A stretch of DNA of 64,000 nt from Pelagomonas calceolata (taxonomy: Eukaryota > Sar > Pelagophyceae > Pelagomonadales > Pelagomonadaceae), in the NCBI GenBank assembly GCA_918797485.1, contig CAKKNE010000004.1, forward strand, positions 3,224,001 through 3,288,000, read 5' to 3'. The notes beneath the pieces are model-generated. The model made no database searches. It saw nothing but the letters and a program-made list of their open reading frames with translations, and was not told the DNA's origin. The translations under genes were made by a program, and so were the position numbers. This document shows, one piece after another, positions 56,101 through 63,822 of this stretch (its first letter is position 1; the number at the start of each line of letters is the position of its first letter).

Positions 56101-56699
56101 GGAGGCCGAGCGGCTGCCGCGGCTGCATCGCCGCCGACGCGGAGCGCGGGCCCCAGCCGCCGCCGCGCCCTTTGGTACGGGGCGCCGTGACCGTCGCGGC
56201 GGACAAGTTCCTCGCGCCGCTGCTCGGGGCGGTGGGCGTTCCCGATGCGGAGCGCCGCGCGTGCTGGGCGGGGCAACGGCAGACGCTCGAGTCGCTCGTG
56301 AGCGTCACGTCCGCGGGCGTCGTCGACGAGAACGGCTTCGGCGTCGTGGCCAAGCAGCCCCTGCGGGCCGACCAGATCATCATCGATCCGACGGTGCTCC
56401 TGGTGCCGCGGCCCTCGGATTACGCGCGCGCGCACCTGCCGCCCTACGACTACATCGCCTTTGGCGCGAACGATTATGCGCTGTTAAGGGAGGTCGCCCT
56501 GAAGCATTGCTCGCTTACGTTCTATTTGAACGGCGCAGACTATGCTGGTTCAAGGCACGCGCCGAACGTCAAGTGGTTCGTCCACCGCCACGGCCGCGGC
56601 GGCGCGCAGCTCGCGTGGAAGCTGCTTTCGGACGTCGCCGTGGGCGAGGAGCTGCTGGCGACGTACACGGCGCCGGAGTTCGCGGACCCCCCGGTGTAA
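53163..56699 (+). CDS. Multi-Tudor, SANT and SET-domain chromatin protein
   Basis: 1178 residues. Tudor/SH3-like reader units: VGATVEKRFPGYGLHRGT (about 135-180), FRVGDLVVVAPD (about 205), EGDQVEARFRGGSNWYPAVV (about 580-640), KFSGYGDFEGSVVST (about 663-700) and VGTQVEARFKGGAKFYAAIV (about 863-915). A SANT/Myb domain WSADEEASLRRLVG ... ERLGTGRSASACEQKWQ spans 765-815. A Cys motif HGCGKCRWRPSGCRGC is at about 971-987. A C-terminal SET-like domain (1055-1175) ends GEELLATYTAPEF with NGADYAGSRHAPN replacing the usual N-H-S-x-x-P-N, so catalytic activity is uncertain. Ala/Pro-rich repeats (about 300-370) link the units. Probably a histone-methylation reader/writer. Confidence 0.85.
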   Translation: MCDCAGDASCVLRFCRAISLDAPKVADVRAAADCVEDLRGAAPDEVEAICAQWKVLAKGKFRRAVAALQEEVRQGADGAFDLDDAAPVTPAAREGEVRAAVARDGGGPEEAPAPVEAPAPAPAEWLASRSGVRVGATVEKRFPGYGLHRGTIVELGADDVVVKWETDERTTLSLKEASRRVIAAPSRKTERVAPAPAPAAAPPTFRVGDLVVVAPDTSPGHNREGGPGTIVAANDDGSFDVRSPVSRHTMLRVSPADLAHDEAARGGRATRRSGGRDDAPAAPPPRRRRAIAESSDDDDAPAAEPAAAEPAAAEPAAAEPAAAEEPAAASPPPPPPPATPKPAAAAPEPAAPAPAPAAAAPPAAPTNGQGQAQPAWAAVCTEVLAAVRDSNIMGVRDRLVGRGFRCGPVYGGSKQKPGQGYYEITPPPAFPSSYYLVGKNVRMNKEVLRSKTQLVKYFEACLALAQSGGAYRTQSERDEERRAAMESSDDDDDDDDAAPAPAPAAQVEAAPPAEAEAAPALADESEEADAPAAADDDEEEDPELAAIEDGRAAEAALIAEGERRLAAATEDEIRAAAPYAEGDQVEARFRGGSNWYPAVVVALVVDARGSFFVDLKYADGSDHAEEAVPVELVRPLRRRRQATEEAVVEAPAPPAPVPADAVRVLHKFSGYGDFEGSVVSTEADGACSVKWDADGSITTLDQPRFERARRRYAEKHGLMPPPSSSGRPKKGAHDTRAPPAPARGRQAPTPARTPTTQKRSPRAAPRRWSADEEASLRRLVGELGRDAWETIAERLGTGRSASACEQKWQALMNWSSTPAAPPRAPPPGATPLPDAPTPPERKPAKRARPAPAEEAPTAERPYPVGTQVEARFKGGAKFYAAIVVAARDGAVDVTYCDGSSDSEANVPLDLVRPLQRRKRTAVVAPPAPPPPSKKPAKKKPKAKPATKATSAIWDNGSSWRPRAEAGTRNPAYHGCGKCRWRPSGCRGCIAADAERGPQPPPRPLVRGAVTVAADKFLAPLLGAVGVPDAERRACWAGQRQTLESLVSVTSAGVVDENGFGVVAKQPLRADQIIIDPTVLLVPRPSDYARAHLPPYDYIAFGANDYALLREVALKHCSLTFYLNGADYAGSRHAPNVKWFVHRHGRGGAQLAWKLLSDVAVGEELLATYTAPEFADPPV
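54060..54135 (+). repeat. 15-bp tandem repeat coding AAEPA
   Basis: Four to five copies of GAGCCGGCCGCCGCC inside the SET-protein gene, encoding repeated Ala-Ala-Glu-Pro-Ala. In frame, so likely length-variable. Confidence 0.9.
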
Positions 56700-57324
56700 G
56701 AACTGTGATCTAGTTTCGATTCCTTTGGGACCTACGTACCCCTCAGAGAGTTTCTGCACCGCTTGATGTTCGCGCCGCCCGCGGGCCTCGCGGTGGGGGG
56801 AGGCCGAGACAGGCATATGAAGAGGCGCGGATGAGAGGTCTGAGAAGAGAAAACGATCCACACGACATCCGTTTTTTTTCCAGTTGCAGTTTCCCCAGCG
56901 TTCTCACACATCCCAGGAGCTCAAAGCATCACTGCTGACTATTACGCGCGACACAGCGTCTCAAATTGCACGGCTTCACTTCTCACAGCGTAAGCGCGAC
57001 CCAGAGGTACTAACAAGCCCACGCAACGCTTCTCTCGCGCGTTTCGAGAGATATATACGCACTTTTTTTCAGCCCTCTAACTCACCGTGTCCAGAGAGCG
57101 CGCCCAGTTCGTCCCGGCCCTCGCAAGCGTCTTATTACCTCCTCCTTGACCCGTGGGCGCGCCCGGGGGGGTCGCTTCTGCAAATCACTCGCTTGCAAAT
57201 TTTTCGTCGCGGCGCAAGTGCGGCGACTTCCGCGCCCGCCGAAGCGAGACATTCCGCGCAAGGCCGCGAGGCGAGACATCACGCGCGCTCCGCTCGCAGA
57301 CCCGCATCCACAACCAGACCAATC
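56700..57324. other. Intergenic region without a visible feature
   Basis: 625 bp between the SET protein stop and the next start, both plus strand. Several open frames cross it but composition is not protein-like. No CTAG element or RNA gene is seen. Confidence 0.6.
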
Positions 57325-58183
57325 ATGCCGTCGCTTACCAAGGTCCTCCTCGCTTTAAGCCTCGCCTCCACTGACGCGTGGTTCCAGAAGACGTTCTGCT
57401 CCTACTTCGAGGAGCGCGCCAACAAGTGCATGTGCCAGAACCTGCCGCAGGCGATCGCTCTCGAGTTTGGAGATTCAACTGAAAATCTCGAGACGAACAC
57501 GCAGTGGCTGGTCCAACCGGAGCAGATCCTCACGTATCCGTGCTCTACTGGCTACCTCGGCACGAGCAGCGCAGAAATCAACATGATCGGGCAACTCGAC
57601 GTTACTCGAGAGTCGAGCCTAGACCATGATTCCCGCACAGGCAACGCCGCCGCAAACTACGAACTCGAGCACGACATCCAGGACGCCATCACCGATCTCG
57701 GCGAAAGCTTGATTGATTCGGTGAAGTGTGGCGTCAAGTGCGACATCAACAACAACGCCGTCGCGAGCGGCACCCTCGACACCGGTATCTACGAGTCCAA
57801 CAACGCGAACTCGATCTTGGAGGCGAACCGCTGGGGCTGGCCGATCTACAATCACGAGGAGATCGAGTACCTCTGCGGCGCCCACCCGGGCGTCGGCCCC
57901 CAGTCCGAGCGCACCGGCGCCCTCGACAAGTGGTGGATCGACAAGGGCTTCGGCGAGCTCGTCGACGGCCTGAGCGCGTGCGACTGCAAGACGGACGTGA
58001 CCTTCGGCGACGGCTCCATTGGTTCCATTGCGACGGGCTGCTACCGCTGCGCCGGGACTATCACGTACGGCATCACCGAGTCCACCGGCTGCTACGTCAG
58101 CGACTCAGTGTCGAATTTCAATCGATGCGATATAATCGTGCCAACGAACGCGTCGCATTTCCACACAGGACGTCGGCCACTAA
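57325..58183 (+). CDS. Secreted Cys-containing protein, unknown
   Basis: Exons 57325-58107 and 58169-58183 give 265 residues. MPSLTKVLLALSLASTDAWF is a signal peptide. The body has paired cysteines (CSYFEERANKCMCQNL, CGVKCDINNN, CDCKTD, CYRCAGTITYG) and long acidic/aromatic stretches; no named domain. A short intron with an introner acceptor ends the frame four codons later (DVGH, stop). Read without splicing, the frame would continue about 100 nt with unlikely composition. Confidence 0.65.
58108..58168 (+). mobile_element. Introner-type intron 6
   Basis: 61 nt, GT-AG, phase 0. The right end GCATTTCCACACAG matches the introner terminal repeat; the left end CTCAGTGTCGAATTTC is a diverged partner. 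Weak inner pairing ATGCGA/TCGCAT. Target duplication is not clear. Confidence 0.65.
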
Positions 58184-58350
58184 GTCCGGCGCCGGTCGTG
58201 AAACTACCCACGCGACCACGACTACGACTACGAAGCCTACCGCTCCTCCTCTTCCCCAACCAGTACCAACGTGCCCATCTCATCTGAACCGAGCGCGTGC
58301 CGTACCCATCCCCCGAGTAGAGTGAGCCCTGTCTATATAACATACCCACG

Positions 58351-61320
58351 TTACGCCGACGACGACAGTGCCCCCACGCTCGCCTCGAGCGCGAGCCGCG
58401 CCACCTCGGGGTTCGGCGACCGCACCGTCACGAGCGCGGCCGACGTCGCGAGGAGCTTGACGTGCCACAGGCAGATCGCGGCCGTCGGCGTGTGCGTCGC
58501 GGCGAGGATGAGCTCGCGCGTCGCGGGGATCGCCTCGACGAGCACGGCGCCGACCTTGGCCAGGCCGGCCGCGACGGCGTCGGGCGTCGTCTGCGTCGGA
58601 GTCAACGAGACCTCGGCGCGCTTCTCGTGTTTTGTGGGACCCCAGCGGCCGCCAAAGTCCGCCGTCGTCAGCTTCTCCGGGGCGAACGCCGTACTTGGTG
58701 TGGCCTCGGTTAAAGATAAACCGTCGAAGGCCGCGAAGGGGTCGCTCGCGGTAGAGGGAGGCGGCACGGGCGCCGGCGCCGGCGCCGAGAGGTCTCCTAA
58801 CAAATCTGAGACCGGCGGCGGCGGCGGCGCGGGCGCGGGCGGCTCCTCGGGCGCGCCGAGATCTAATAAAGACGGCTCCGGCGCCGGCGGCGGTGCCGGC
58901 GGCGGCGGCGACCGGCTGGCCTGGCGCGACGACGCGTTCGACGCCTTGCGCGGCGCGCGCCGCGGCGCCGCGGCGGTCGCCGCGCCGACGCCGCCGAAGA
59001 GCGCGGCGGCCATGCGCTCCTTCTCGGCCTGCTCCGCCGTCTTCTCCTCGGGCTCCGTCGGCGTCGGCGCGCGCTGCTGCTGCGTAGGTGCGGCGGCCGG
59101 TCGTGGCGCCGCCGGCGTTGGCGCAACGGGCTGCCGCGGCGCGCCCCAGGGCCCCGACGCCGCCGCGAGGCCGCCGCCACTACCAATGGCGTTGCCGCCG
59201 CGCGCCGTCGTTCTTTGTGGAGGCTGGTTCGCGTACTCGGCCTCCTGGAGGCGCCGCGCGATCTCCTCGTCGTTTTCCGTCGAATCGCCCATGGGATACG
59301 ACGTCTGTTGCACCCTTCTTCCAGGCTTCTGGGGCTCGGCGTAGGCCTCGAACTTAAAGTTGGAGGTCTCCTCCTCGGACTCGGACTCCGTTTCATTCTC
59401 GTCGTCGACCGGTTTTTGGTAAGGCGCGGCCCCCGCGTTCAAGGCAGAAGCGACGAAGCGATCCAAGAAACCTAGGGCGTCGCCGCCGTTTCGATCTTCT
59501 CCTTCTCCGGTCACTACACCATCCAGCGGATCTTCGAGTGAGGCATCATAAGGTAATGCATCTTCCAACAATCCGGAGTCCTCCGTCGAGGCATCCAGCA
59601 AGTTCAACGCTTCGAGGGCTCGCTGCTGCAACTCGATGTTCGAGGACGATGCGAACCGTTCAGCTAACGATCTTAAAGCTGCTTTTGTGTTGATATCATC
59701 ACTTTGAGCCGCTAATTTGATCAGCGCAGTTAACAATAGTTCACGAGCTCTAGGTGCACCCTTCAGTCTAGCATCGTCCGCAGCTAGTGTAGCAATAGCT
59801 TCAGCAACGCTAGCAGACTCGGACGACAGCTGCGCGAACTCGCCCAGTACCCAAGCTAACACGTGGAATAACCCATCAGGTACCACTTCCCGGTGGAGCA
59901 TGCCCACGAACCGATCGACGGCGTCCGCTCTAAGAGCGTCGGCGTCGCCCTCCTCGCCGCCCTCGGCCACTAACGACAGCATCTGCTGAGCCACCTCGTT
60001 AGGTACGAGCTCACCAGCTAATTCCATGACCCTCACGATCGTCGCGACGTACCAGGCGTTCGACGGGGCGAACCTCTCAGCTGCGGTGCACAACCTCGAT
60101 ACGAGAGCTCTTCTCAGAAAGTCGTCGGTCGACTGTTCTAGAGACTCTACCAACTTCGAGGCGATAAATTCGACGTTGACCGGATTCATCATCCGGTAGA
60201 GTAAATCCAAAGTCTTTCTTTTTAGGGTATCGTCGACCGACGACAGACAGTCGATGACGGCTAATTGATGTTCCGCCGCGTATTTCGGGTGCTGTTCTAC
60301 GACCTGTGCCAAACCTGTGATTCCTAAATATTTCAAGTTGTGGTTCTCCGAACCTAAGAACCTAGCGATGGCTCTCGCGGCCTCATCTAACAGGTTGTTG
60401 TTCGGGTAAATGGTCGTGACGGTCCGTACGCACTCGTAGACTATCGCGTAGCCCACATTAATACCCGTATCGGCCCTCCGAATCACATCGCCCAGCACCT
60501 CGTACATACCCTCTGAAGTTGATTGATCGGCCCGTCCTAGTAGAGCCAAGATACGGAGCAACCTGAGTTGAGCCCAAGGAGCGGGCATCCTATGGTAGTC
60601 GAAATCTCTAGGTAAACGATGTTCCACGATCTGTTTTAATATAGAAACGAACGACGGCACGAGCTCCTTGAATCCCAAAGGTTTTTCTGTGATCTGAGCG
60701 TGTAGTAAGCACAAAGATGCGGCCATAACGGAAGGGTCTTTATCACATAAAGTACGGCGCATCTGCGGCCCCAAGTGCGAAACAGCGGAGGCGTCCAATC
60801 TATGAAATCTATGTAAGACCATGACCGTCTTCTTTCTGACTAATTCTCTATCATGTTGCAACAACTTAACGACGTGAGCTAGGAGCGGTGGAATCATATC
60901 CGTCGTAGCTAATCTAATCGTAGCACCCAATGCAGCGGCCACCTCTAGAAAGTTGGAGGACGTCATGTCCTGCTGGAGTTGATTGACCAACATAAATCTA
61001 AATTCGTGATCAGGAGATAAACACAACCCCGAACATAAATACCCAACGCGCTTCTGGATCAAGTTCTTCGACGCCGCCAACTCGATCGCGCGGATGTACC
61101 CAAAGGCCGCGTCGTGGCCCAACATTTCCACATATATCAATCGCACGAGGAACTCCTTCATTTTCTTCCTCGATATTTTAGCCTCAGGCATCTTCTTTTT
61201 TAATGTTTGGACCTCATCACTTATGATGCGATCCTCCTGCTGCTTGGACTTGGATTCCCCAATAGCTTTGACCAAGTCGAAGAAGTCCTTGCTCAGGTGC
61301 GCGGACATCATCGAGGCCAT
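58351..61320 (-). CDS. AP4E1: AP-4 complex subunit epsilon
   Basis: 989 residues. The trunk starts SAHLSKDFFDLVKAIGESKSK and DEVQTLKKKMPEAKISRKKM, the large-adaptin epsilon pattern, then HEAT-like repeats (VRLIYVEMLGHDAAFGYIRAI, ELVRKKTVMVLHRFHRL, ILALLGRADQSTSEGMYEVL, LKYLGITGLAQVVEQHP). A long acidic/Pro-Ala hinge follows from about residue 650 (SESEEETSNFKFEAYAE) with a short ear (LTTADFGGRWGPTKHEKRAEV). AP-4 sorts cargo at the trans-Golgi. Several short hinge motifs (LLDLGAPEEP, DLLGDLSAP) resemble clathrin/accessory-binding sites. Confidence 0.93.
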   Translation of the reverse strand: MASMMSAHLSKDFFDLVKAIGESKSKQQEDRIISDEVQTLKKKMPEAKISRKKMKEFLVRLIYVEMLGHDAAFGYIRAIELAASKNLIQKRVGYLCSGLCLSPDHEFRFMLVNQLQQDMTSSNFLEVAAALGATIRLATTDMIPPLLAHVVKLLQHDRELVRKKTVMVLHRFHRLDASAVSHLGPQMRRTLCDKDPSVMAASLCLLHAQITEKPLGFKELVPSFVSILKQIVEHRLPRDFDYHRMPAPWAQLRLLRILALLGRADQSTSEGMYEVLGDVIRRADTGINVGYAIVYECVRTVTTIYPNNNLLDEAARAIARFLGSENHNLKYLGITGLAQVVEQHPKYAAEHQLAVIDCLSSVDDTLKRKTLDLLYRMMNPVNVEFIASKLVESLEQSTDDFLRRALVSRLCTAAERFAPSNAWYVATIVRVMELAGELVPNEVAQQMLSLVAEGGEEGDADALRADAVDRFVGMLHREVVPDGLFHVLAWVLGEFAQLSSESASVAEAIATLAADDARLKGAPRARELLLTALIKLAAQSDDINTKAALRSLAERFASSSNIELQQRALEALNLLDASTEDSGLLEDALPYDASLEDPLDGVVTGEGEDRNGGDALGFLDRFVASALNAGAAPYQKPVDDENETESESEEETSNFKFEAYAEPQKPGRRVQQTSYPMGDSTENDEEIARRLQEAEYANQPPQRTTARGGNAIGSGGGLAAASGPWGAPRQPVAPTPAAPRPAAAPTQQQRAPTPTEPEEKTAEQAEKERMAAALFGGVGAATAAAPRRAPRKASNASSRQASRSPPPPAPPPAPEPSLLDLGAPEEPPAPAPPPPPVSDLLGDLSAPAPAPVPPPSTASDPFAAFDGLSLTEATPSTAFAPEKLTTADFGGRWGPTKHEKRAEVSLTPTQTTPDAVAAGLAKVGAVLVEAIPATRELILAATHTPTAAICLWHVKLLATSAALVTVRSPNPEVARLALEASVGALSSSA

Positions 61321-61607
61321 GGTCGCGGCGGGTCGCGTTCGGTGCCGCGGTTTTTACTGCGTGCGCTGTTGCGCTGGTGCGGCGCGGTCGTCGCTCGTCC
61401 CGCGAGGGTTATGCGCACTCGCAAAACGCCCCCGAGTCACCGCGCGCGGCCGGGTCTCTTGGGTGGTGCAGGTGGAGCTTACGAGGCGCGCTCGGCGACG
61501 CTCGCTTGCGCCAGAGAGCACTGTTGGCTAGCGCCCGCAAGTGTTAAATCGCCGAAACTCGCGCGCGTCGTCGTGCACGGCTGCCGCGTCCAAGCCAGCA
61601 TTTTCTG

Positions 61608-61630
61608 GCTAGTGTCTTACTGCCGCTAGC
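61608..61630 (+). promoter_or_regulatory. CTAG element 20
   Basis: GCTAGTGTCTTACT, GC, CGCTAGC. In the 419-bp divergent spacer, 288 bp from the AP-4 start and 110 bp from ATG 61740. Nothing else seen. Confidence 0.8.
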
Positions 61631-61739
61631 TTGCGCTGCGGCCTTGACAAGTGATGCGAGGAAGGACCCGTGAGCGGTTTAGGCAATCGTTCGATCGCTG
61701 GGGTCAGCTGTACAGCAGCAGACCAGCATTATTGCAGCA

Positions 61740-62828
61740 ATGGCAGAGCTTGTTTCGCAGCAGTCGAGCAGCCCTGTCTACCGCGCCGCCTGCGAGCTGG
61801 CGGCGTATCGTCTGCGCGACGCGCTGACTGACAAACCGTTCATAGAGTACGACAGTAGCCTCAGAACGGTGCTGCTGCGGTGCCTGCCGGATGAGGTCGC
61901 TAGCATCGCTGTGTGTTCGGCGGTCGACGGGTCTCGCGCACTGCTGCATCGTGACGCTGTGAGCGGTCCCGGGTATGTCTTGGACACGGCGACGAAGACG
62001 TCGCCGCCGTGGCTGAAGCGCTGCGGCCTCGAGCCGGGCTGGAGCCGGCCGTACACGGACCCCGACACGCAATCGGTCGTCATAAGCTTCGTCGCACCGC
62101 TCGTGCGGGACGGCAAGGTCGTCGCCGCCGTAGCGGCGGGCTCGATCCCCGTCGGAGCGCGTGCAAGCAAGAAGCGGCCCGCGGCGCCCGCGTGGCTCTC
62201 CGTGACGGAGCCGCGCCTGCGGAGCCGACTCCTGTATCCGAATCCGGTTTGTTTGCTGACGACGTGGGGCGAGGTCGACGGCTCATGGCGCAAGAACGTC
62301 ATGACCATCTCGTGGCTGACGTGCCTGAACAACGACGCCGACGTCCTCCTGTCGATCAACGCGCGGCGGCACAGCGCCGCGGCGGTGCTGTCCGGGCGGG
62401 CCTTCGGCCTCTCCGTGCCGACGTCCGATCTGGCGGCAATGGTTCTGAAAATCGGCGCCTGCTCCGGCAGTAAAACGGACAAGCTCGCGACGGTCGAGGG
62501 CTTGGCCGCCGTCGAGGCCGACGCAGAAGCCAAGGCCGGCAAGGGCGGCTTCGCGGCGCTCATGAGCGACTCGTCGGACGACGACGACGGCGTCGCGGCG
62601 CCGCCGGACGCGCCATGGTTCGTCGAGGGCTGCGTCGCGCGGCTGGCCTGTGTGGTGGAGAGGCGCCTGACAGAGGGCGAGGACCACCACGTCGTCGTCG
62701 CCAAAATCACGGACGCGTCCGTGCGCGAGGACTACTGGGACGGCAAGACGTTCCGCGCGCCCCACGGCCGGGCGCCTTTCTTGTCTTTCCTCGGGTCGCA
62801 GAGCTTCGGGCACACAGTTCAATCATAA
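61740..62828 (+). CDS. Flavin-reductase-like FMN-binding protein with N-terminal extension
   Basis: 362 residues. The split-barrel FMN domain runs about 165-275: RLLYPNPVCLLTTWGEVDGS, RKNVMTISWLTCL, DADVLLSINARRHSAAAVLSG, FGLSVPTSDLAAM, in the DIM6/NTAB flavin reductase pattern. The first 160 residues (EYDSSLRTVLLRCLPDEVASI, VISFVAPLVRDGKVVAAVA) may be a PAS/Cache-like sensor; the pairing is unusual. An acidic insertion (SDSSDDDDG, about 280) lies near the end of the domain. Stop is 4 bp from the p23 stop. Confidence 0.75.
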   Translation: MAELVSQQSSSPVYRAACELAAYRLRDALTDKPFIEYDSSLRTVLLRCLPDEVASIAVCSAVDGSRALLHRDAVSGPGYVLDTATKTSPPWLKRCGLEPGWSRPYTDPDTQSVVISFVAPLVRDGKVVAAVAAGSIPVGARASKKRPAAPAWLSVTEPRLRSRLLYPNPVCLLTTWGEVDGSWRKNVMTISWLTCLNNDADVLLSINARRHSAAAVLSGRAFGLSVPTSDLAAMVLKIGACSGSKTDKLATVEGLAAVEADAEAKAGKGGFAALMSDSSDDDDGVAAPPDAPWFVEGCVARLACVVERRLTEGEDHHVVVAKITDASVREDYWDGKTFRAPHGRAPFLSFLGSQSFGHTVQS

Positions 62829-62832
62829 AAAT

Positions 62833-63333
62833 TTATTCGGCACTAGGCTTGTCGAGCCCGCCATCCAAGTCGGACAGGTCGACGTCGTCATCGCTGTCCG
62901 GCTCGTCGGCCGCCACCGCGCTAGCTGGCGCGAACGAATCCGCGCCCTGTAACGCCGACATGTCGAAGGCGCCCGCGTCGTCCTCCTCGTCCTCGTCGAC
63001 GTAGCGGCTCCAGTCCGTGGCCACGTGTCTCTTCTCGAAAACTTTATCATTTGTCAAACGGCACCAGTGGTCCGCCTCCTGGTCCTTCTTCACGACGTGC
63101 ATCTGGATCGACCTCCCATGCACCTTCCAGACCGACTCGTCGGGGAGGACCTCGGCCGCGAACGTGACGTCGAAGGCGTACTTCTTCTCGTCGGCGTCGC
63201 ATTGGAATTTTAGAGTTGTGCTTTGCAAATCAACGGTAACGCCCGTCGCTTCGGCTACTTTTATCACAACGTACAAGCCGTCCTTGCGCTGGCTCCACTC
63301 GATGGGCGGTACTATCGTGGCCAGGGCTGCCAT
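62833..63333 (-). CDS. Hsp90 co-chaperone p23 (CS domain)
   Basis: 166 residues. CS/p23 beta-sandwich about 8-115: PPIEWSQRKDGLYVVIKVAE, LKFQCDADEKKYAFDVTFAAE, and the signature Trp motif DHWCRLTNDKVFEKRHVATD WSRYV. An acidic C-terminal tail follows. p23/Sba1 stabilises the ATP-bound Hsp90 closed state. CTAG element 21 is 182 bp upstream. Confidence 0.92.
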   Translation of the reverse strand: MAALATIVPPIEWSQRKDGLYVVIKVAEATGVTVDLQSTTLKFQCDADEKKYAFDVTFAAEVLPDESVWKVHGRSIQMHVVKKDQEADHWCRLTNDKVFEKRHVATDWSRYVDEDEEDDAGAFDMSALQGADSFAPASAVAADEPDSDDDVDLSDLDGGLDKPSAE

Positions 63334-63514
63334 TTTTGGTGCTGGAGGCTGTCTTGGTCCTGGAGGCTGTGTAAGTGTCCGAAGCGATGGAGTGCTCTCT
63401 CAAGATTCGCGCAGAGCACCTCTGGCAAAGTCCTGCACCAGCACTGAAGCTCTATTGGCAAATCTGTGAGAGTTTGCACAGGTTCCAAGCCGCGGAGTTC
63501 CAGGGCATAATAAT

Positions 63515-63538
63515 GCTAGCGGCTTGTAAGACACTAGC
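63515..63538 (-). promoter_or_regulatory. CTAG element 21
   Basis: GCTAGCG, GCT, TGTAAGACACTAGC. Divergent spacer 63334-63822, 182 bp from the p23 start and 285 bp from the ATG at 63823. An ACGCCATCGACGCG stretch (introner core) lies at about 63777 in the 5' region of the right-hand gene. Confidence 0.8.
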
Positions 63539-63822
63539 ATGATTGCTCGGCTCTTACGCTCTTTGTATAGCGCAAGCGAGCAGCACAGCGGCGCGAATAC
63601 GAACCGTCGCGTCTATATTGACCCCGCAGCCCAGCCTGTGCCACTCGCTTGACCCGCGCTTGCCTCGGCGCGGTTTGCAGCAAGTGCTCTGGGAGAGTGC
63701 TCTGCGGTGAAGCTGTCGCAGCCCCGTGTCTCCAGACACGTGCACTGCACGAAGATTAACATATAACCGCTGCCAGACGCCATCGACGCGTGTTTTGGAA
63801 CGCACGGTATCTGCACGCGATA

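Noticed and set aside
55220-56713. A 497-codon plus-strand frame inside the SET-protein gene
   Set aside because: An alternate frame of the real gene, Arg/Ala-rich and without recognisable domains.
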